From NCBI GenBank assembly GCA_947385875.1, contig CANDMV010000015.1, forward strand, positions 1 through 44,196: a stretch of DNA of 44,196 nucleotides, given 5' to 3'. Origin of the DNA: an uncultured Eubacterium sp. Its GTDB lineage: Bacteria; Bacillota; Clostridia; Lachnospirales; Lachnospiraceae. Shown here piece by piece: positions 8,845-17,023 of this stretch. Below the pieces are notes generated by a model. It worked only from the letters and a program-made list of their open reading frames with translations, ran no database searches and was not told the origin of the DNA. How positions within the stretch are numbered: position 1 is the first letter of the stretch; every line of letters begins with the position of its first letter. The position numbers and the translations under genes are program-made.

Positions 8845-11253
8845 ATGACAATTCGACTTACAGGAATGAACTCAGGACTGGATACAGATGCAATTATCCA
8901 GGAGTTAGTTTCCGCATATAGAGCAAAGGGAGATAAGATTAAGAAACAGCAGACAAGGCTGTCATGGACGCAGGATAAATGGAAATCAATCAATGCAAAG
9001 GTATTAAACCTTTATAAGTCTTTAGATAAAATGCGTTTTGCATCTGGCTATAACATGAAAAAAACCACTGTTTCCAACACATCCAAAGCTACGGTTACAG
9101 CTTCGAAGGATGCGGTAAATGGTACGCATACGCTGAAAATAAAGACGCTTGCAAAAGGCGGATATTTATCGAGTGCACAGCTGAAACAGGCCAAAAGCGG
9201 TTCGACAAAGCTTTCTGATCTGGGATTTACGGATGTAAGCGGAAAAGAAGCTACGTATCGTATATCTGGAAATGGTGTGACAAAGGATCTGAAAGTAGAC
9301 GGCAATACGACAATCGATCAGTTCGTAAAACAGATCAATAATTCTGGAACAGGTGTTACAGCTTCTTATGATAATACGAATAAAAGAATTTATATTACTT
9401 CAAAAGAAACTGGCTCAGATAAGGATTTTATGCTGATAGCAGATAACGATCAGGGTGCAAAGGCGTTGGATGCTTTAGGCTTAAATGTGTCTTCAAAAAC
9501 TGCCAGTGAAGAAGCTGCATTATGGATGAAGTATTATGATTCCGGAGCTGGTGCAGTTGACAGAAATAAATTAGAAGAAGATGTCAAGAAAGTAGCGCAG
9601 GCTAAGCAGGACCGCATTGATTTGAAAGAAGATATTGATGAATGGAAGGCAGAAAATTCAAAACTGTCACAGGCATCAAAATATGTAGGCGCTGTTAAGA
9701 ATAATTATGATGTAGAAGAGTACTTAAAGAGCAAACAGCCAGGCTTGACAGATGAACAATATAAGCAGGATGCAGCGGATTTATCACAGTTTGCCAATAT
9801 GAAAGAGAGCGATCGGTCAAAAAATTATGCCCGTGGCGAAGATGGAAAGCTTCGGCTGGCAAATGATACAGACACTGATATTATCACATATGAAAGCCTG
9901 AAAAATAAATACGATATAGTAGAGAAACAAGATCAGAAAGATGAAAACGGCGATCTGGTTGTTGATGCCAACGATAATGTAGTGCAGGAGGCCACCGAAC
10001 TCTTTAAACAGATCAAGTCATATAATTCGAGCCAAAAGACCATAGAATCATATGAAAAAGATGATACAAATAAGACATATGTAGATGAAGTAAAAGCGAT
10101 TATGGATGATCCGGCTGTTACTGATAAATCAGAAGCACTGGCAGCTAAACAGAAGGAAGGCTATGATGCTAAAATTGAACAGAATAAGCAGAGTATTATA
10201 AGTGCTAATGAATCGATGGAAGCAGCTGCTCAAATTATTCAGGAACATAAGAATATAAATAGTAGTGAACTTACGGTGGATCTGGCTGCTGGTACAGGTC
10301 AGGCTTTTACAGATTATGTAGATTCGCTGGCTGAGAAGGTACAGTTTTTTGCAGATAATTATAAAGAAGTAAACGGCGAATTTGTATTGAAAAATGAAAG
10401 CGGCGGACATAAAGTAGATGCTACGGATGCTGTCATTGAGCTGAATGGAGTAGAGTATACATCAAGCAGTAATTCATTCAACATTAATGGACTGACGATT
10501 GATGCACATGAAACAACCGGCATGAATGATGATGATGCCGTAACACTTACTACTGCAACAGATACTCAAGGACTTTATGATAAGATTAAAGACTTCCTGA
10601 CAGAGTATAATGCGATCATATCTGAGATGTCGTCATTGTATAACGCAGAGTCTTCAAAAGGATACGAACCGCTGACAGCGGAAGAAAAAGAAGCGTTATC
10701 TGAGTCTGATATAGCTGATTGGGAGAAAAAGATTAAAGATTCCCTGCTGCGCAGAGACAGTACATTAGGAGGACTGCTTACTTCTATGACATCAGCGATG
10801 TCTGCATCTGTAACCGTAAACGGTAAGAAATATAGTCTGGCATCTTTGGGAATAAAGACAGGCAATTATTTTGGTTCAACAGCTGCAACTCGGTATATGT
10901 ATCATATCGATGGTGATGCAGATGATGATGAGACATCCGCAAATGCAGATAAGCTTATGGCTATGCTGAAATCAGATCCGGATACTGTCATTGAGATTAT
11001 GAAGGGTGCGACGCAGAAGCTGTATGAAGGTCTGAATAAGAAGATGGAATCAACGTCGCTTAGTTCTTTCCAGTCGATCTATAATGATAAGTCAATGGCA
11101 CAGAGTTATAGCGACTATACAAAGAAGATTACTGCATGGGAGGAAAAAGTAGCTCAAATAGAGGATTCTTATTATAAGAAATTTGCAGCAATGGAAACAG
11201 CTCTTGCAAAACTACAAAGTCAGCAGTCTTCTCTTGCAGGCCTGCTCGGCTAA
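8845..11253 (+). CDS. fliD: Flagellar filament cap protein FliD (HAP2), enlarged
   Basis: FliD caps the growing filament and helps flagellin fold into place. The FliD N-terminal domain begins at once ('IRLTGMNSGLDTDAIIQELVSAYRAK', in two blocks around residues 3-28). The C-terminal FliD domain lies at about residues 560-802, ending in 'ALAKLQSQQSSLAGLLG'. It has 802 residues, well above the usual 450-660. The extra length is a highly charged, helix-rich insertion at about 215-480, between the N-terminal domain and the cap head. The start has GAGGT nine bases upstream. Confidence 0.92.
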   Translation: MTIRLTGMNSGLDTDAIIQELVSAYRAKGDKIKKQQTRLSWTQDKWKSINAKVLNLYKSLDKMRFASGYNMKKTTVSNTSKATVTASKDAVNGTHTLKIKTLAKGGYLSSAQLKQAKSGSTKLSDLGFTDVSGKEATYRISGNGVTKDLKVDGNTTIDQFVKQINNSGTGVTASYDNTNKRIYITSKETGSDKDFMLIADNDQGAKALDALGLNVSSKTASEEAALWMKYYDSGAGAVDRNKLEEDVKKVAQAKQDRIDLKEDIDEWKAENSKLSQASKYVGAVKNNYDVEEYLKSKQPGLTDEQYKQDAADLSQFANMKESDRSKNYARGEDGKLRLANDTDTDIITYESLKNKYDIVEKQDQKDENGDLVVDANDNVVQEATELFKQIKSYNSSQKTIESYEKDDTNKTYVDEVKAIMDDPAVTDKSEALAAKQKEGYDAKIEQNKQSIISANESMEAAAQIIQEHKNINSSELTVDLAAGTGQAFTDYVDSLAEKVQFFADNYKEVNGEFVLKNESGGHKVDATDAVIELNGVEYTSSSNSFNINGLTIDAHETTGMNDDDAVTLTTATDTQGLYDKIKDFLTEYNAIISEMSSLYNAESSKGYEPLTAEEKEALSESDIADWEKKIKDSLLRRDSTLGGLLTSMTSAMSASVTVNGKKYSLASLGIKTGNYFGSTAATRYMYHIDGDADDDETSANADKLMAMLKSDPDTVIEIMKGATQKLYEGLNKKMESTSLSSFQSIYNDKSMAQSYSDYTKKITAWEEKVAQIEDSYYKKFAAMETALAKLQSQQSSLAGLLG

Positions 11254-11290
11254 TTACAATTAAATAATATCACGATCACGGAGGATTAGG

Positions 11291-11671
11291 ATGTTAACAA
11301 AGAATGGATATGCAGCATACGCTAATAATAGATTAATGACAGCATCCAAAGGTGAACTTACTCTAATGCTGTATGACGGTGCGATTAAATTCTGCAATAT
11401 AGCGATTGCTGCTATCGAGGAGCATGATATAGAAAAAGCTCATACGAATATTGTAAAGGTAGAGAAAATAATTGAAGAATTTCAATCTACTCTGAACTAC
11501 AAATACCCGGTTGCAAAAGACTTCAATAATGTTTATGAATATTTACAAGAACAGCTGACACAGGGAAATATCAGAAAAGATAAAGAGTGTCTGAATAGAG
11601 TTCTAAAGCATCTGCGTACAATGCGCGATACATGGAAGGAAGTCATGGGTAAATCGGCTCAGAATGCGTAA
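11291..11671 (+). CDS. fliS: Flagellin export chaperone FliS
   Basis: FliS binds the flagellin C-terminus in the cytoplasm, prevents premature polymerisation and delivers flagellin to the export gate. It has 126 residues, the family size. Recognisable blocks are 'GYAAYANNRLMTASKGELTLMLYDGAIKF', 'KAHTNIVKVEKIIEEFQSTL' (helix 3) and 'LKHLRTMRDTWKEVM' near the end. The start ATG follows CGGAGGA. It lies 37 bases after fliD and is followed by a long hairpin. Confidence 0.95.
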   Translation: MLTKNGYAAYANNRLMTASKGELTLMLYDGAIKFCNIAIAAIEEHDIEKAHTNIVKVEKIIEEFQSTLNYKYPVAKDFNNVYEYLQEQLTQGNIRKDKECLNRVLKHLRTMRDTWKEVMGKSAQNA

Positions 11672-11704
11672 ATGCGGAGCTAAGGTTTAAAGTAAAATAT
11701 ATGC

Positions 11705-11747
11705 CAGAATCAACCCTTTGCCACGAAAAATCAAAGGGTTGATTCTG
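11705..11747 (+). terminator. 16-bp hairpin after fliS
   Basis: Arms 11705-11720 (ending AACCCTTTG) and 11732-11747 are perfectly complementary over 16 bp, with an 11-base loop. Only a weak T-rich stretch (TTACATTT) follows. It may act as a partial terminator or an RNA stabiliser between fliS and the next gene, whose start is about 30 bases downstream. Confidence 0.65.
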
Positions 11748-11778
11748 TTACATTTGAAAAGAAGAAAAGAGGTGGGTC

Positions 11779-12258
11779 ATGCCTGAAGAAAATTATCTGA
11801 ATATACTAGAGCAGAGCCTGAGAAAGAAATTAGGGATTTTAAAGCAGATCCGGGTCAAGAATGAGCATCAGCGTGTTTTATTATTGGATGAAGAACTGGC
11901 ACCGGAGGATCTTGAAGAAAATATGGATGCCAAGGCTGAGCTGGTAGGGCAGCTGGAAATATTAGACCAAGGCTTTGATGAGGTCTATGAGCGTATCCGG
12001 CAGCAGTTAGAGGCTGGCAAAGATAAGTATCGTGAACAGATCCGGCAGCTTCAGGAGTTAATCCGCCAGGTTACTGCAGAAAGCAGCAGTATTCAGGCAG
12101 AGGAGAAGAGAAATTATCAGCTGGCAGAAAAGAAATTTGCTTCTGTAAAAAAACAGGTACGAGAGGTCAAGGCAAGCTATAAGGCAGTAAATCAGTATTA
12201 TCGCAATATGACTAAGACACATTATGTAGATGCGCAGTTTTTGGACAATAAAAAGTAA
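11779..12258 (+). CDS. Coiled-coil protein, FliT/FlgN-like candidate chaperone
   Basis: I do not recognise a specific family with certainty. It is a 159-residue, almost entirely helical, highly charged protein, with heptad-like stretches at about 50-135 ('QQLEAGKDKYREQIRQLQEL', 'KKQVREVKASYKAV'). It sits exactly where many Firmicutes carry fliT, between fliS and flagellin. Size and composition resemble the FliT/FlgN chaperones that serve FliD or the HAPs. It has a good GAGGTGG ribosome-binding site. It has no promoter of its own that I can see and probably depends on read-through past the 11705-11747 hairpin. Confidence 0.6.
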   Translation: MPEENYLNILEQSLRKKLGILKQIRVKNEHQRVLLLDEELAPEDLEENMDAKAELVGQLEILDQGFDEVYERIRQQLEAGKDKYREQIRQLQELIRQVTAESSSIQAEEKRNYQLAEKKFASVKKQVREVKASYKAVNQYYRNMTKTHYVDAQFLDNKK

Positions 12259-12281
12259 ATAAAAAAAATTGATTTTAAGTA

Positions 12282-12308
12282 TAAAGTATTTGAGGAACCA
12301 TCCGATAT
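12282..12308 (+). promoter_or_regulatory. Sigma-28 promoter of flagellin gene
   Basis: TAAAGTAT at 12282-12289, an 11-base spacer, then TCCGATAT at 12301-12308. This is a near-perfect sigma-28 promoter. Transcription should begin around 12315, giving a leader of about 135 bases before the flagellin start at 12449. Confidence 0.95.
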
Positions 12309-12320
12309 ATTATACAAGTA

Positions 12321-12341
12321 CAAGATAACAATTGTTACTTG
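12321..12341 (+). other. 5'-end hairpin of flagellin leader
   Basis: The 12-bp palindrome TAACAATTGTTA (12326-12337) is flanked by CAAG (12321-12324) and CTTG (12338-12341). The result is a nearly perfect inverted repeat with one bulged A at 12325. It lies within a few bases of the predicted transcript start, so the mRNA would begin with this stem, a common arrangement for long-lived messages. A DNA operator is the alternative. Confidence 0.6.
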
Positions 12342-12406
12342 ATAGCAGATGTCTGAATGGAGCGTACGGCCAGACAGACTAAAGCTGAAAACCCAAAAAA
12401 TAGCTC

Positions 12407-12440
12407 ATGCAGCAAGGAAGCTGCATTAAATTCAAGGAGG
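12407..12440 (+). promoter_or_regulatory. CsrA-binding hairpin and GGA Shine-Dalgarno in flagellin leader
   Basis: ATGCAGC (12407-12413) pairs perfectly with GCTGCAT (12420-12426), exposing the loop AAGGAA (12414-12419). The ribosome-binding site CAAGGAGG (12433-12440) holds a second GGA eight bases downstream of the stem. A stem-loop with GGA in the loop upstream of a GGA-containing Shine-Dalgarno is the established two-site layout of CsrA targets, as in the Bacillus hag leader. With fliW-csrA 4 kb upstream, CsrA repression of flagellin translation is strongly expected. The ATG inside the hairpin is not the start codon. Confidence 0.85.
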
Positions 12441-12448
12441 AAAATATT

Positions 12449-13276
12449 ATGGTAGTACAGCACAATCTTACAGCAATGAATTCTAACAGACAGTTAGGTA
12501 TTACAACATCAGCTCAGGCAAAATCTTCAGAAAAGTTATCTTCTGGTTACAGAATTAACCGTGCAGGCGATGACGCAGCAGGTTTAACGATTTCTGAGAA
12601 GATGAGAAGCCAGATCAGAGGCTTAAACAAGGCTTCTTCCAATGCACAGGATGGTGTATCTTTGATTCAGGTAGCTGAAGGTGCATTAGCAGAGACACAT
12701 TCTATCTTACAGCGTATGAATGAGTTAGCTACTCAGGCAGCAAACGATACAAATACGACAGCTGATAGAAATGCTATCGCAGCAGAAATTCATCAGTTGA
12801 CATCTGAAATTGATAGAATTGCATCTACGACACAGTTCAATACAATGGACTTGTTAGATGGTTCATTCCAGAATAAGAATCTTCAGGTTGGTTCATTAGA
12901 AGGACAGAACATTTCTATTTCTATTCAGGCTATGAATGCAAGTGCACTTAGCTTGAGAAAAGCAGGTAAGTTAGCAATCAGCGTTTCTAGCTTCTCAGCA
13001 GCTGGTTCTGCTATGACAGTTATTCAGAACGCTATTCAGTCTGTATCTGCTATGAGATCTACACTTGGTGCATTACAGAACAGATTAGAGCATACTATTG
13101 CTAACTTAGATAACATTTCTGAGAATACTCAGGCAGCTGAATCTCGTCTTCGTGATACAGATATGGCTGAAGAGATGGTTGAATACAGCAAGAACAACAT
13201 CCTTGCTCAGGCAGGACAGTCAATGCTTGCTCAGGCTAACCAGTCTACACAGGGTGTATTATCATTGCTTCAGTAA
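12449..13276 (+). CDS. hag: Flagellin
   Basis: The filament structural protein, exported by the flagellar type III system. It has 275 residues, shorter than Bacillus subtilis Hag. The N-terminal D0/D1 region is conserved ('NLTAMNSNRQLG', 'EKLSSGYRINRAGDDAAGL', 'ISEKMRSQIRGL'). The C-terminal D1/D0 region is also conserved ('DMAEEMVEYSKNNIL', 'QAGQSMLAQANQSTQGVLSLL'). Only a short Ser/Thr-containing variable segment lies between, at about residues 140-195; it is the likely site of O-linked decoration by the neighbouring glycosyltransferases. AAGGAGG lies eight bases before the ATG at 12449. Control is by sigma-28 (12282-12308) and probably CsrA/FliW. Confidence 0.97.
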   Translation: MVVQHNLTAMNSNRQLGITTSAQAKSSEKLSSGYRINRAGDDAAGLTISEKMRSQIRGLNKASSNAQDGVSLIQVAEGALAETHSILQRMNELATQAANDTNTTADRNAIAAEIHQLTSEIDRIASTTQFNTMDLLDGSFQNKNLQVGSLEGQNISISIQAMNASALSLRKAGKLAISVSSFSAAGSAMTVIQNAIQSVSAMRSTLGALQNRLEHTIANLDNISENTQAAESRLRDTDMAEEMVEYSKNNILAQAGQSMLAQANQSTQGVLSLLQ

Positions 13277-13294
13277 TAAGATTTATGCTATATA

Positions 13295-13330
13295 CAAAAA
13301 GGAACTGCCGCAGAGCAGTTCCTTTTTGTT
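13295..13330 (+). terminator. Intrinsic terminator of flagellin, bidirectional
   Basis: CAAAAAGGAACTGC (13295-13308) pairs with GCAGTTCCTTTTTG (13315-13328) around the loop CGCAGA. The T5 run in the right arm terminates the + strand. The matching A5 run in the left arm gives a T-run on the opposite strand, so it can also stop the converging minus-strand operon. Confidence 0.9.
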
Positions 13331-13357
13331 TTATAAGCGATTATGTCATTTATATAT

Positions 13358-13378
13358 GCGGGCTTATGCCCGCTTTTT
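13358..13378 (+). terminator. Second tandem terminator after flagellin
   Basis: GCGGGC (13358-13363) and GCCCGC (13368-13373) form a GC-rich hairpin with the loop TTAT, followed by TTTTT. It backs up the terminator at 13295, fitting a very highly transcribed gene. Confidence 0.85.
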
Positions 13379-13412
13379 ATATTTATTTGATACTTTTATA
13401 AGAAATATGATC

Positions 13413-14582
13413 TTATTTTTCGTCAAAGATAAATTGAAGTATTTTCTGTAAATGCTGCTCGTAACTATGAAACTGACGAATTTTTTTCTGTCCATTTTTG
13501 GCAATCTGGCATCGAGCTTCATCATGATCCAGATAATACTGAATTTTTTGAGTTAAATCACTTAAATCACTGTAATAGACAAAATCTTCATCTGGTGTAA
13601 AATGCCTTAATAAATCTGCCTGATAATTGGTCAATAAGAACCCTCCGGCGCTCATAATATCTATTGCACGCAGCGGAATGCCGGATTTAATGCTCTTTAA
13701 TGTAATATTCAGATTAATTTTGCTATAATGAAATACATATGGCATTTCATTATGATAGTCTACAGTTCCCATATTCTCAATGCCATGTGCATGATAGCTG
13801 CTGTCTAAAGTATATAATCGAAGAGGGTGTACAGCTGCCGCTGCCGTCAGTATCTGTATTCGGTCTTTCTCTGCTAATTTTCGGCCTATAAAATAGTTGC
13901 CATAAATATATTCATCTGTTTGTATTCCTGTATGATTTGCATGATAAGGTACAGATGCCTTCATATCAGATAAAATATTATCTGTCAAAAGCTCTTCAAT
14001 GAAATAATATCCATATACTTTTAGCTGTGCATTCATAATGCCGTCTAAATAGCCTTTTGTATAATCGCTCAAGTCTGTTAAACGGTCAAAAAAATTGTGG
14101 TCTTCATTATAAAGGGATCCTACAAAAGATACGTCTGCTGTATAGCGCTGCGGGTCATGTGGGCGGGAAAGCAGCATTTGAATCCGGTCAGCGCTGCCAG
14201 CCAACGGAAAATAGTGTACGGTAGTGATTCCCATAGAGGATAATTCTTCGTATTGTGCATAGTCAAACAAGAACACGTAGTTACATGGATATACAATCGT
14301 ATAGGAATAAAGAGATACGTGGGGGGAATCATATACGATAGAAATGTATTTCAGGTTATTTCGCTTACTTCCCTCCGATACAAGAGGATAGAAATTATAC
14401 GAAAATACAATATCAAAATTCCCGCTGCTGCAAAATTTATCAAAGTCAGTGTCAAATTCCGAGGATTTACGAGAATCATATGCAGGGTGAAAATAAAAGA
14501 AGACAGAGTGTCCGAGTGATTTTAAGGCGGTTACAGTGTCTTCTCGACAGAAGCAGGGCCAGTCTAAGAAAATAATATTCAT
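13413..14582 (-). CDS. CgeB-like GT-B glycosyltransferase
   Basis: A 389-residue predicted cytoplasmic glycosyltransferase of the CgeB/DUF3880 type: an N-terminal acceptor half ('IVFSYNFYPLVSEG', 'KYISIVYDSPH') and a C-terminal nucleotide-sugar half. The latter contains the block 'SGIPLRAIDIMSAGGFLLTN' (about residues 297-316) and an 'AKNGQKKIRQFHSYEQHLQ' tail. It is a clear paralogue of the gene at 15726-16904. It is the last gene of a three-gene minus-strand operon that converges on flagellin, so flagellin is the likely acceptor. Its leader carries the conserved GGATG hairpin (14599-14623). The sugar used cannot be told. Confidence 0.8.
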   Translation of the reverse strand: MNIIFLDWPCFCREDTVTALKSLGHSVFFYFHPAYDSRKSSEFDTDFDKFCSSGNFDIVFSYNFYPLVSEGSKRNNLKYISIVYDSPHVSLYSYTIVYPCNYVFLFDYAQYEELSSMGITTVHYFPLAGSADRIQMLLSRPHDPQRYTADVSFVGSLYNEDHNFFDRLTDLSDYTKGYLDGIMNAQLKVYGYYFIEELLTDNILSDMKASVPYHANHTGIQTDEYIYGNYFIGRKLAEKDRIQILTAAAAVHPLRLYTLDSSYHAHGIENMGTVDYHNEMPYVFHYSKINLNITLKSIKSGIPLRAIDIMSAGGFLLTNYQADLLRHFTPDEDFVYYSDLSDLTQKIQYYLDHDEARCQIAKNGQKKIRQFHSYEQHLQKILQFIFDEK

Positions 14583-14598
14583 AGAATTTATCGTTCCT

Positions 14599-14623
14599 TT
14601 CTAGTGCTCCATCCGAGCAGAAA
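14599..14623 (-). promoter_or_regulatory. Conserved GGATG-loop hairpin (copy 1), probable CsrA site
   Basis: On the minus strand, TGCTC (14619-14615) pairs with GAGCA (14609-14605) around the loop GGATG (14614-14610), followed by CTAGAA. It ends 16 bases before the start of the 13413-14582 gene and merges into its ribosome-binding site AAAGGAA. Twenty-two of 25 bases, including the flanks, match the element at 40977-41001; see that entry and the finding. Confidence 0.75.
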
Positions 14624-14643
14624 TTAGAGTTTCGTGCGGTCTA

Positions 14644-15696
14644 TTAGATTCGGATGTTTCGCCAATCAGTAGAATCAGTTTCGCATAGTTTCTTTAGAGA
14701 ATCTATGATATCATTTGTTAACTCTGAGTCTAATGCTTCATAGACTGCTTTCATATATGGACCGCCTTTACCATTTAAAATGCGTATAATAAATGGATTA
14801 TTTCGATAATTTGGGAAAACTTGATAAGCGTTGTCATGAAGCATACGGATCGTATCATAATCGCATATATCAAACTGTTTAAATAGTACATACAGCATAT
14901 CCATATAGTATCTGCGGATAAATTCATGTTCATATAATGTAGGAAAACGCTGAAAGATGCCGCGTTTTAGTAATTCCTTCAGCTTAATTTCTTCTACAAG
15001 AGCCCGGTCGAGCTGATGGATGGAGTTGTGCTGATGGATTGTAGAATCCGTGTGCAGATAGTAGTGATAAAAATCTTCCCCGATGATGTAGGCACTGTGA
15101 ATGTAATGCATAGAAAGTACAAACCAGTAATCATCTTCGTAGAAATAGCCTTCAGGGAAAAAGATCTTATTGTCAATCAGCATGGAGCGTCGGTATAGGT
15201 TGCCGGCGAATCCAGTTCCGAAATCGACACCCACAAAAGCTCCACGGTCTTTATCGGTTTCAATAATATAATACTGGTCTTTTTTACCGTTCAAACCCAT
15301 CGGAGATGATTCACGTGTCAGCTCAGTCTTATAGCCGCCTGCGACGGCATCGCATTGATATTTCACAGCTTTTCGGTGCATTTTTTCGTATGCAGAAGGT
15401 TCAAGCCAGTCATCGGCATCTACGAAGCTGACAAAATCAGCATGAGCATAGCTTAATCCGATATTGCGGGCAGTTCCCTGCTTTCCGTTCTTGTCGCAGT
15501 TAATAACCATGATTGATAGAGGATACTGTTGTTCCAGTGCGAGCAGATGCTCCAGCGTAGTATCTGTAGAGGCATCATTGACTGCAATAATTTCCAAATA
15601 GTCAGCTCCGATTGATTGGTTTACAATGGATAAAATACATTGATCTACATAGTCCTGCACATTATAGCAGGGAATGATAACGCTTATTTTTTTCAT
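14644..15696 (-). CDS. GT2 family glycosyltransferase
   Basis: A 350-residue inverting GT-A enzyme. The nucleotide-binding opening 'ISVIIPCYNVQDYV' is at residues 4-17, followed by 'IAVNDASTDTT' and the metal-binding 'VDADDW' motif at 92-97. An 'FYEDDYWF' acidic/acceptor block lies near 190. All catalytic landmarks of GT2 are intact. The ATG at 15696 is favoured over one two codons upstream (15702), because the upstream one abuts the ribosome-binding site GAAGGG. It is the middle gene of the minus-strand operon, 29 bases after the CgeB-like gene at 15726. Confidence 0.88.
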   Translation of the reverse strand: MKKISVIIPCYNVQDYVDQCILSIVNQSIGADYLEIIAVNDASTDTTLEHLLALEQQYPLSIMVINCDKNGKQGTARNIGLSYAHADFVSFVDADDWLEPSAYEKMHRKAVKYQCDAVAGGYKTELTRESSPMGLNGKKDQYYIIETDKDRGAFVGVDFGTGFAGNLYRRSMLIDNKIFFPEGYFYEDDYWFVLSMHYIHSAYIIGEDFYHYYLHTDSTIHQHNSIHQLDRALVEEIKLKELLKRGIFQRFPTLYEHEFIRRYYMDMLYVLFKQFDICDYDTIRMLHDNAYQVFPNYRNNPFIIRILNGKGGPYMKAVYEALDSELTNDIIDSLKKLCETDSTDWRNIRI

Positions 15697-15725
15697 AGTC
15701 ATCCCTTCATTTTTTGTACAACGGT

Positions 15726-16904
15726 TTATAGTTTTGATTCAAAAACGGTAAGCAGCAGCTGCTCCATGCGATGGCGGTATGTATGGTGTTCTAATACAAG
15801 AGAAAGGCCATTTTGAGCGATTTCTTTTGCATGAGCTGGATGTGAAAGATAGTAGTTACATTTTTCCAGCAGATCTTCTTCGCTTTCATATATGTCTAGG
15901 TGTTCGCCGATAGTAAAATATTCGGGAATTTCTGATTGATAATTTGATAATAAAAAACCGCCGCAGCTCAAAATATCCCATATTCTTAGAGGAATACCAG
16001 AACGAATTCCTTTCGATGTTATATTTAAGTTTATCGTACTGGAATGAAAAATCAATGGCATTTCTGTCATAGTTTTGGCAAGGCCGCAGTTATGAATTTC
16101 TGTAAGATTGCTCGTGTCGCTTCCAGTATATAAATCTAGCGAGTAATTGGCAGCAAGCAGTTTAGCCAGTGCGATACGTTCTAATGATGTGATTTTATTT
16201 CCTATATACAGTTGGGAAATAATAGCAGAATCAGTCAGAAATGGAGCATTTGGCGGTGTATAATAACCCGGCATATGTGATTTAAAAGTATCAATGAGCG
16301 GCTGTGTGATAAGCTCATCGATAAAATAATAGCCGTAAATTTTTTGCTGTGCAGCCATAATGCCGTTTAAATAACCTGACCAATAATCTGGCAGATCCTG
16401 TAATTTATCATAAGCGGTTTTTTCTGTATATAAAGAGCCGACAAAAGAAATATCGCTGGAGTATGTTCTCTTATCACAATTTTTTTGAATTACAGACTGC
16501 ATAAATGCAGGATCAGAGGCTAGGGGAAGGTAAAATACATGCCCTGGATTAAGCGGAGCAATATCCTGATATTGATATCGATCAAATAGGAATAAATAAT
16601 TACAAGGATTTGTTACAGATTTACTATATAATTCCATAACAGGAGCATCTACAGACCAACCAGCGTAAGGTATATGAAAAATATTGCACACATCTGATAC
16701 GACCGGAAAAAAGTTGATAGAAAAAACCAGATCAAAGTTATCAGAAAGCAAAGCATGATTTACTGCTTGTACGACATCACTGGGAAGCATATGTTTATTT
16801 GTCATTTCCGGTGTTAGTTCTGTGACTTCAATTCCCAGTTCAGAAAAAGCATTTAGTACAAAAGGTTCACAGATACTGCCATATCGGTAAAAAAGTAATT
16901 TCAT
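15726..16904 (-). CDS. CgeB-like GT-B glycosyltransferase
   Basis: 392 residues, paralogous to the protein at 13413-14582 along the whole length. Shared blocks include 'FDLVFSINFFPVVSDV', 'CNYLFLFDRYQYQDI', 'DISFVGSLYTEK', 'GYLNGIMAAQQKIYGYYFIDEL' and 'SGIPLRIWDILSCGGFLLSN'. It is the first gene of the minus-strand operon, preceded by AAGGAG and a sigma-A-type promoter (16964-16992). It probably transfers a sugar to flagellin or to a growing flagellin glycan; this is inferred from position only. Confidence 0.8.
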   Translation of the reverse strand: MKLLFYRYGSICEPFVLNAFSELGIEVTELTPEMTNKHMLPSDVVQAVNHALLSDNFDLVFSINFFPVVSDVCNIFHIPYAGWSVDAPVMELYSKSVTNPCNYLFLFDRYQYQDIAPLNPGHVFYLPLASDPAFMQSVIQKNCDKRTYSSDISFVGSLYTEKTAYDKLQDLPDYWSGYLNGIMAAQQKIYGYYFIDELITQPLIDTFKSHMPGYYTPPNAPFLTDSAIISQLYIGNKITSLERIALAKLLAANYSLDLYTGSDTSNLTEIHNCGLAKTMTEMPLIFHSSTINLNITSKGIRSGIPLRIWDILSCGGFLLSNYQSEIPEYFTIGEHLDIYESEEDLLEKCNYYLSHPAHAKEIAQNGLSLVLEHHTYRHRMEQLLLTVFESKL

Positions 16905-16929
16905 AATTCTTAGATCTCCTTAAGCAGAA

Positions 16930-16955
16930 TAAATGTTAGCTATAGCCAACGATAA
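16930..16955 (+). promoter_or_regulatory. Weak sigma-28-like site before the plus-strand glycosyltransferases
   Basis: TAAATGTT (16930-16937), a 10-base spacer, then AACGATAA (16948-16955). Both halves resemble sigma-28 elements, but spacing and -10 are imperfect. It would drive the run beginning at 17024. Confidence 0.35.
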
Positions 16956-16963
16956 TAATAAGT

Positions 16964-16992
16964 ATTATAATAAACAATAAGAAGAAATACAA
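16964..16992 (-). promoter_or_regulatory. Sigma-A-type promoter of minus-strand glycosyltransferase operon
   Basis: Read on the minus strand: TTGTAT (16992-16987), a 17-base spacer, TATAAT (16969-16964). The -10 is perfect and the spacing ideal. It lies 60 bases before the start of the 15726-16904 gene. Confidence 0.65.
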
Positions 16993-17023
16993 TATAAATA
17001 ATATGGAGAATTGATTTTTTATT

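Noticed and set aside
12407..12451. Flagellin starting at the upstream ATG (12407), adding 14 residues
   Set aside because: That ATG lies in the stem of the GGA hairpin and has no ribosome-binding site. ATG 12449 has AAGGAGG eight bases upstream and gives the universal flagellin N-terminus.
16930..16955. Confident sigma-28 control of the 17024-23155 run
   Set aside because: The -10 (AACGATAA) and the 10-base spacing are both off consensus, so it is kept only as a weak candidate.
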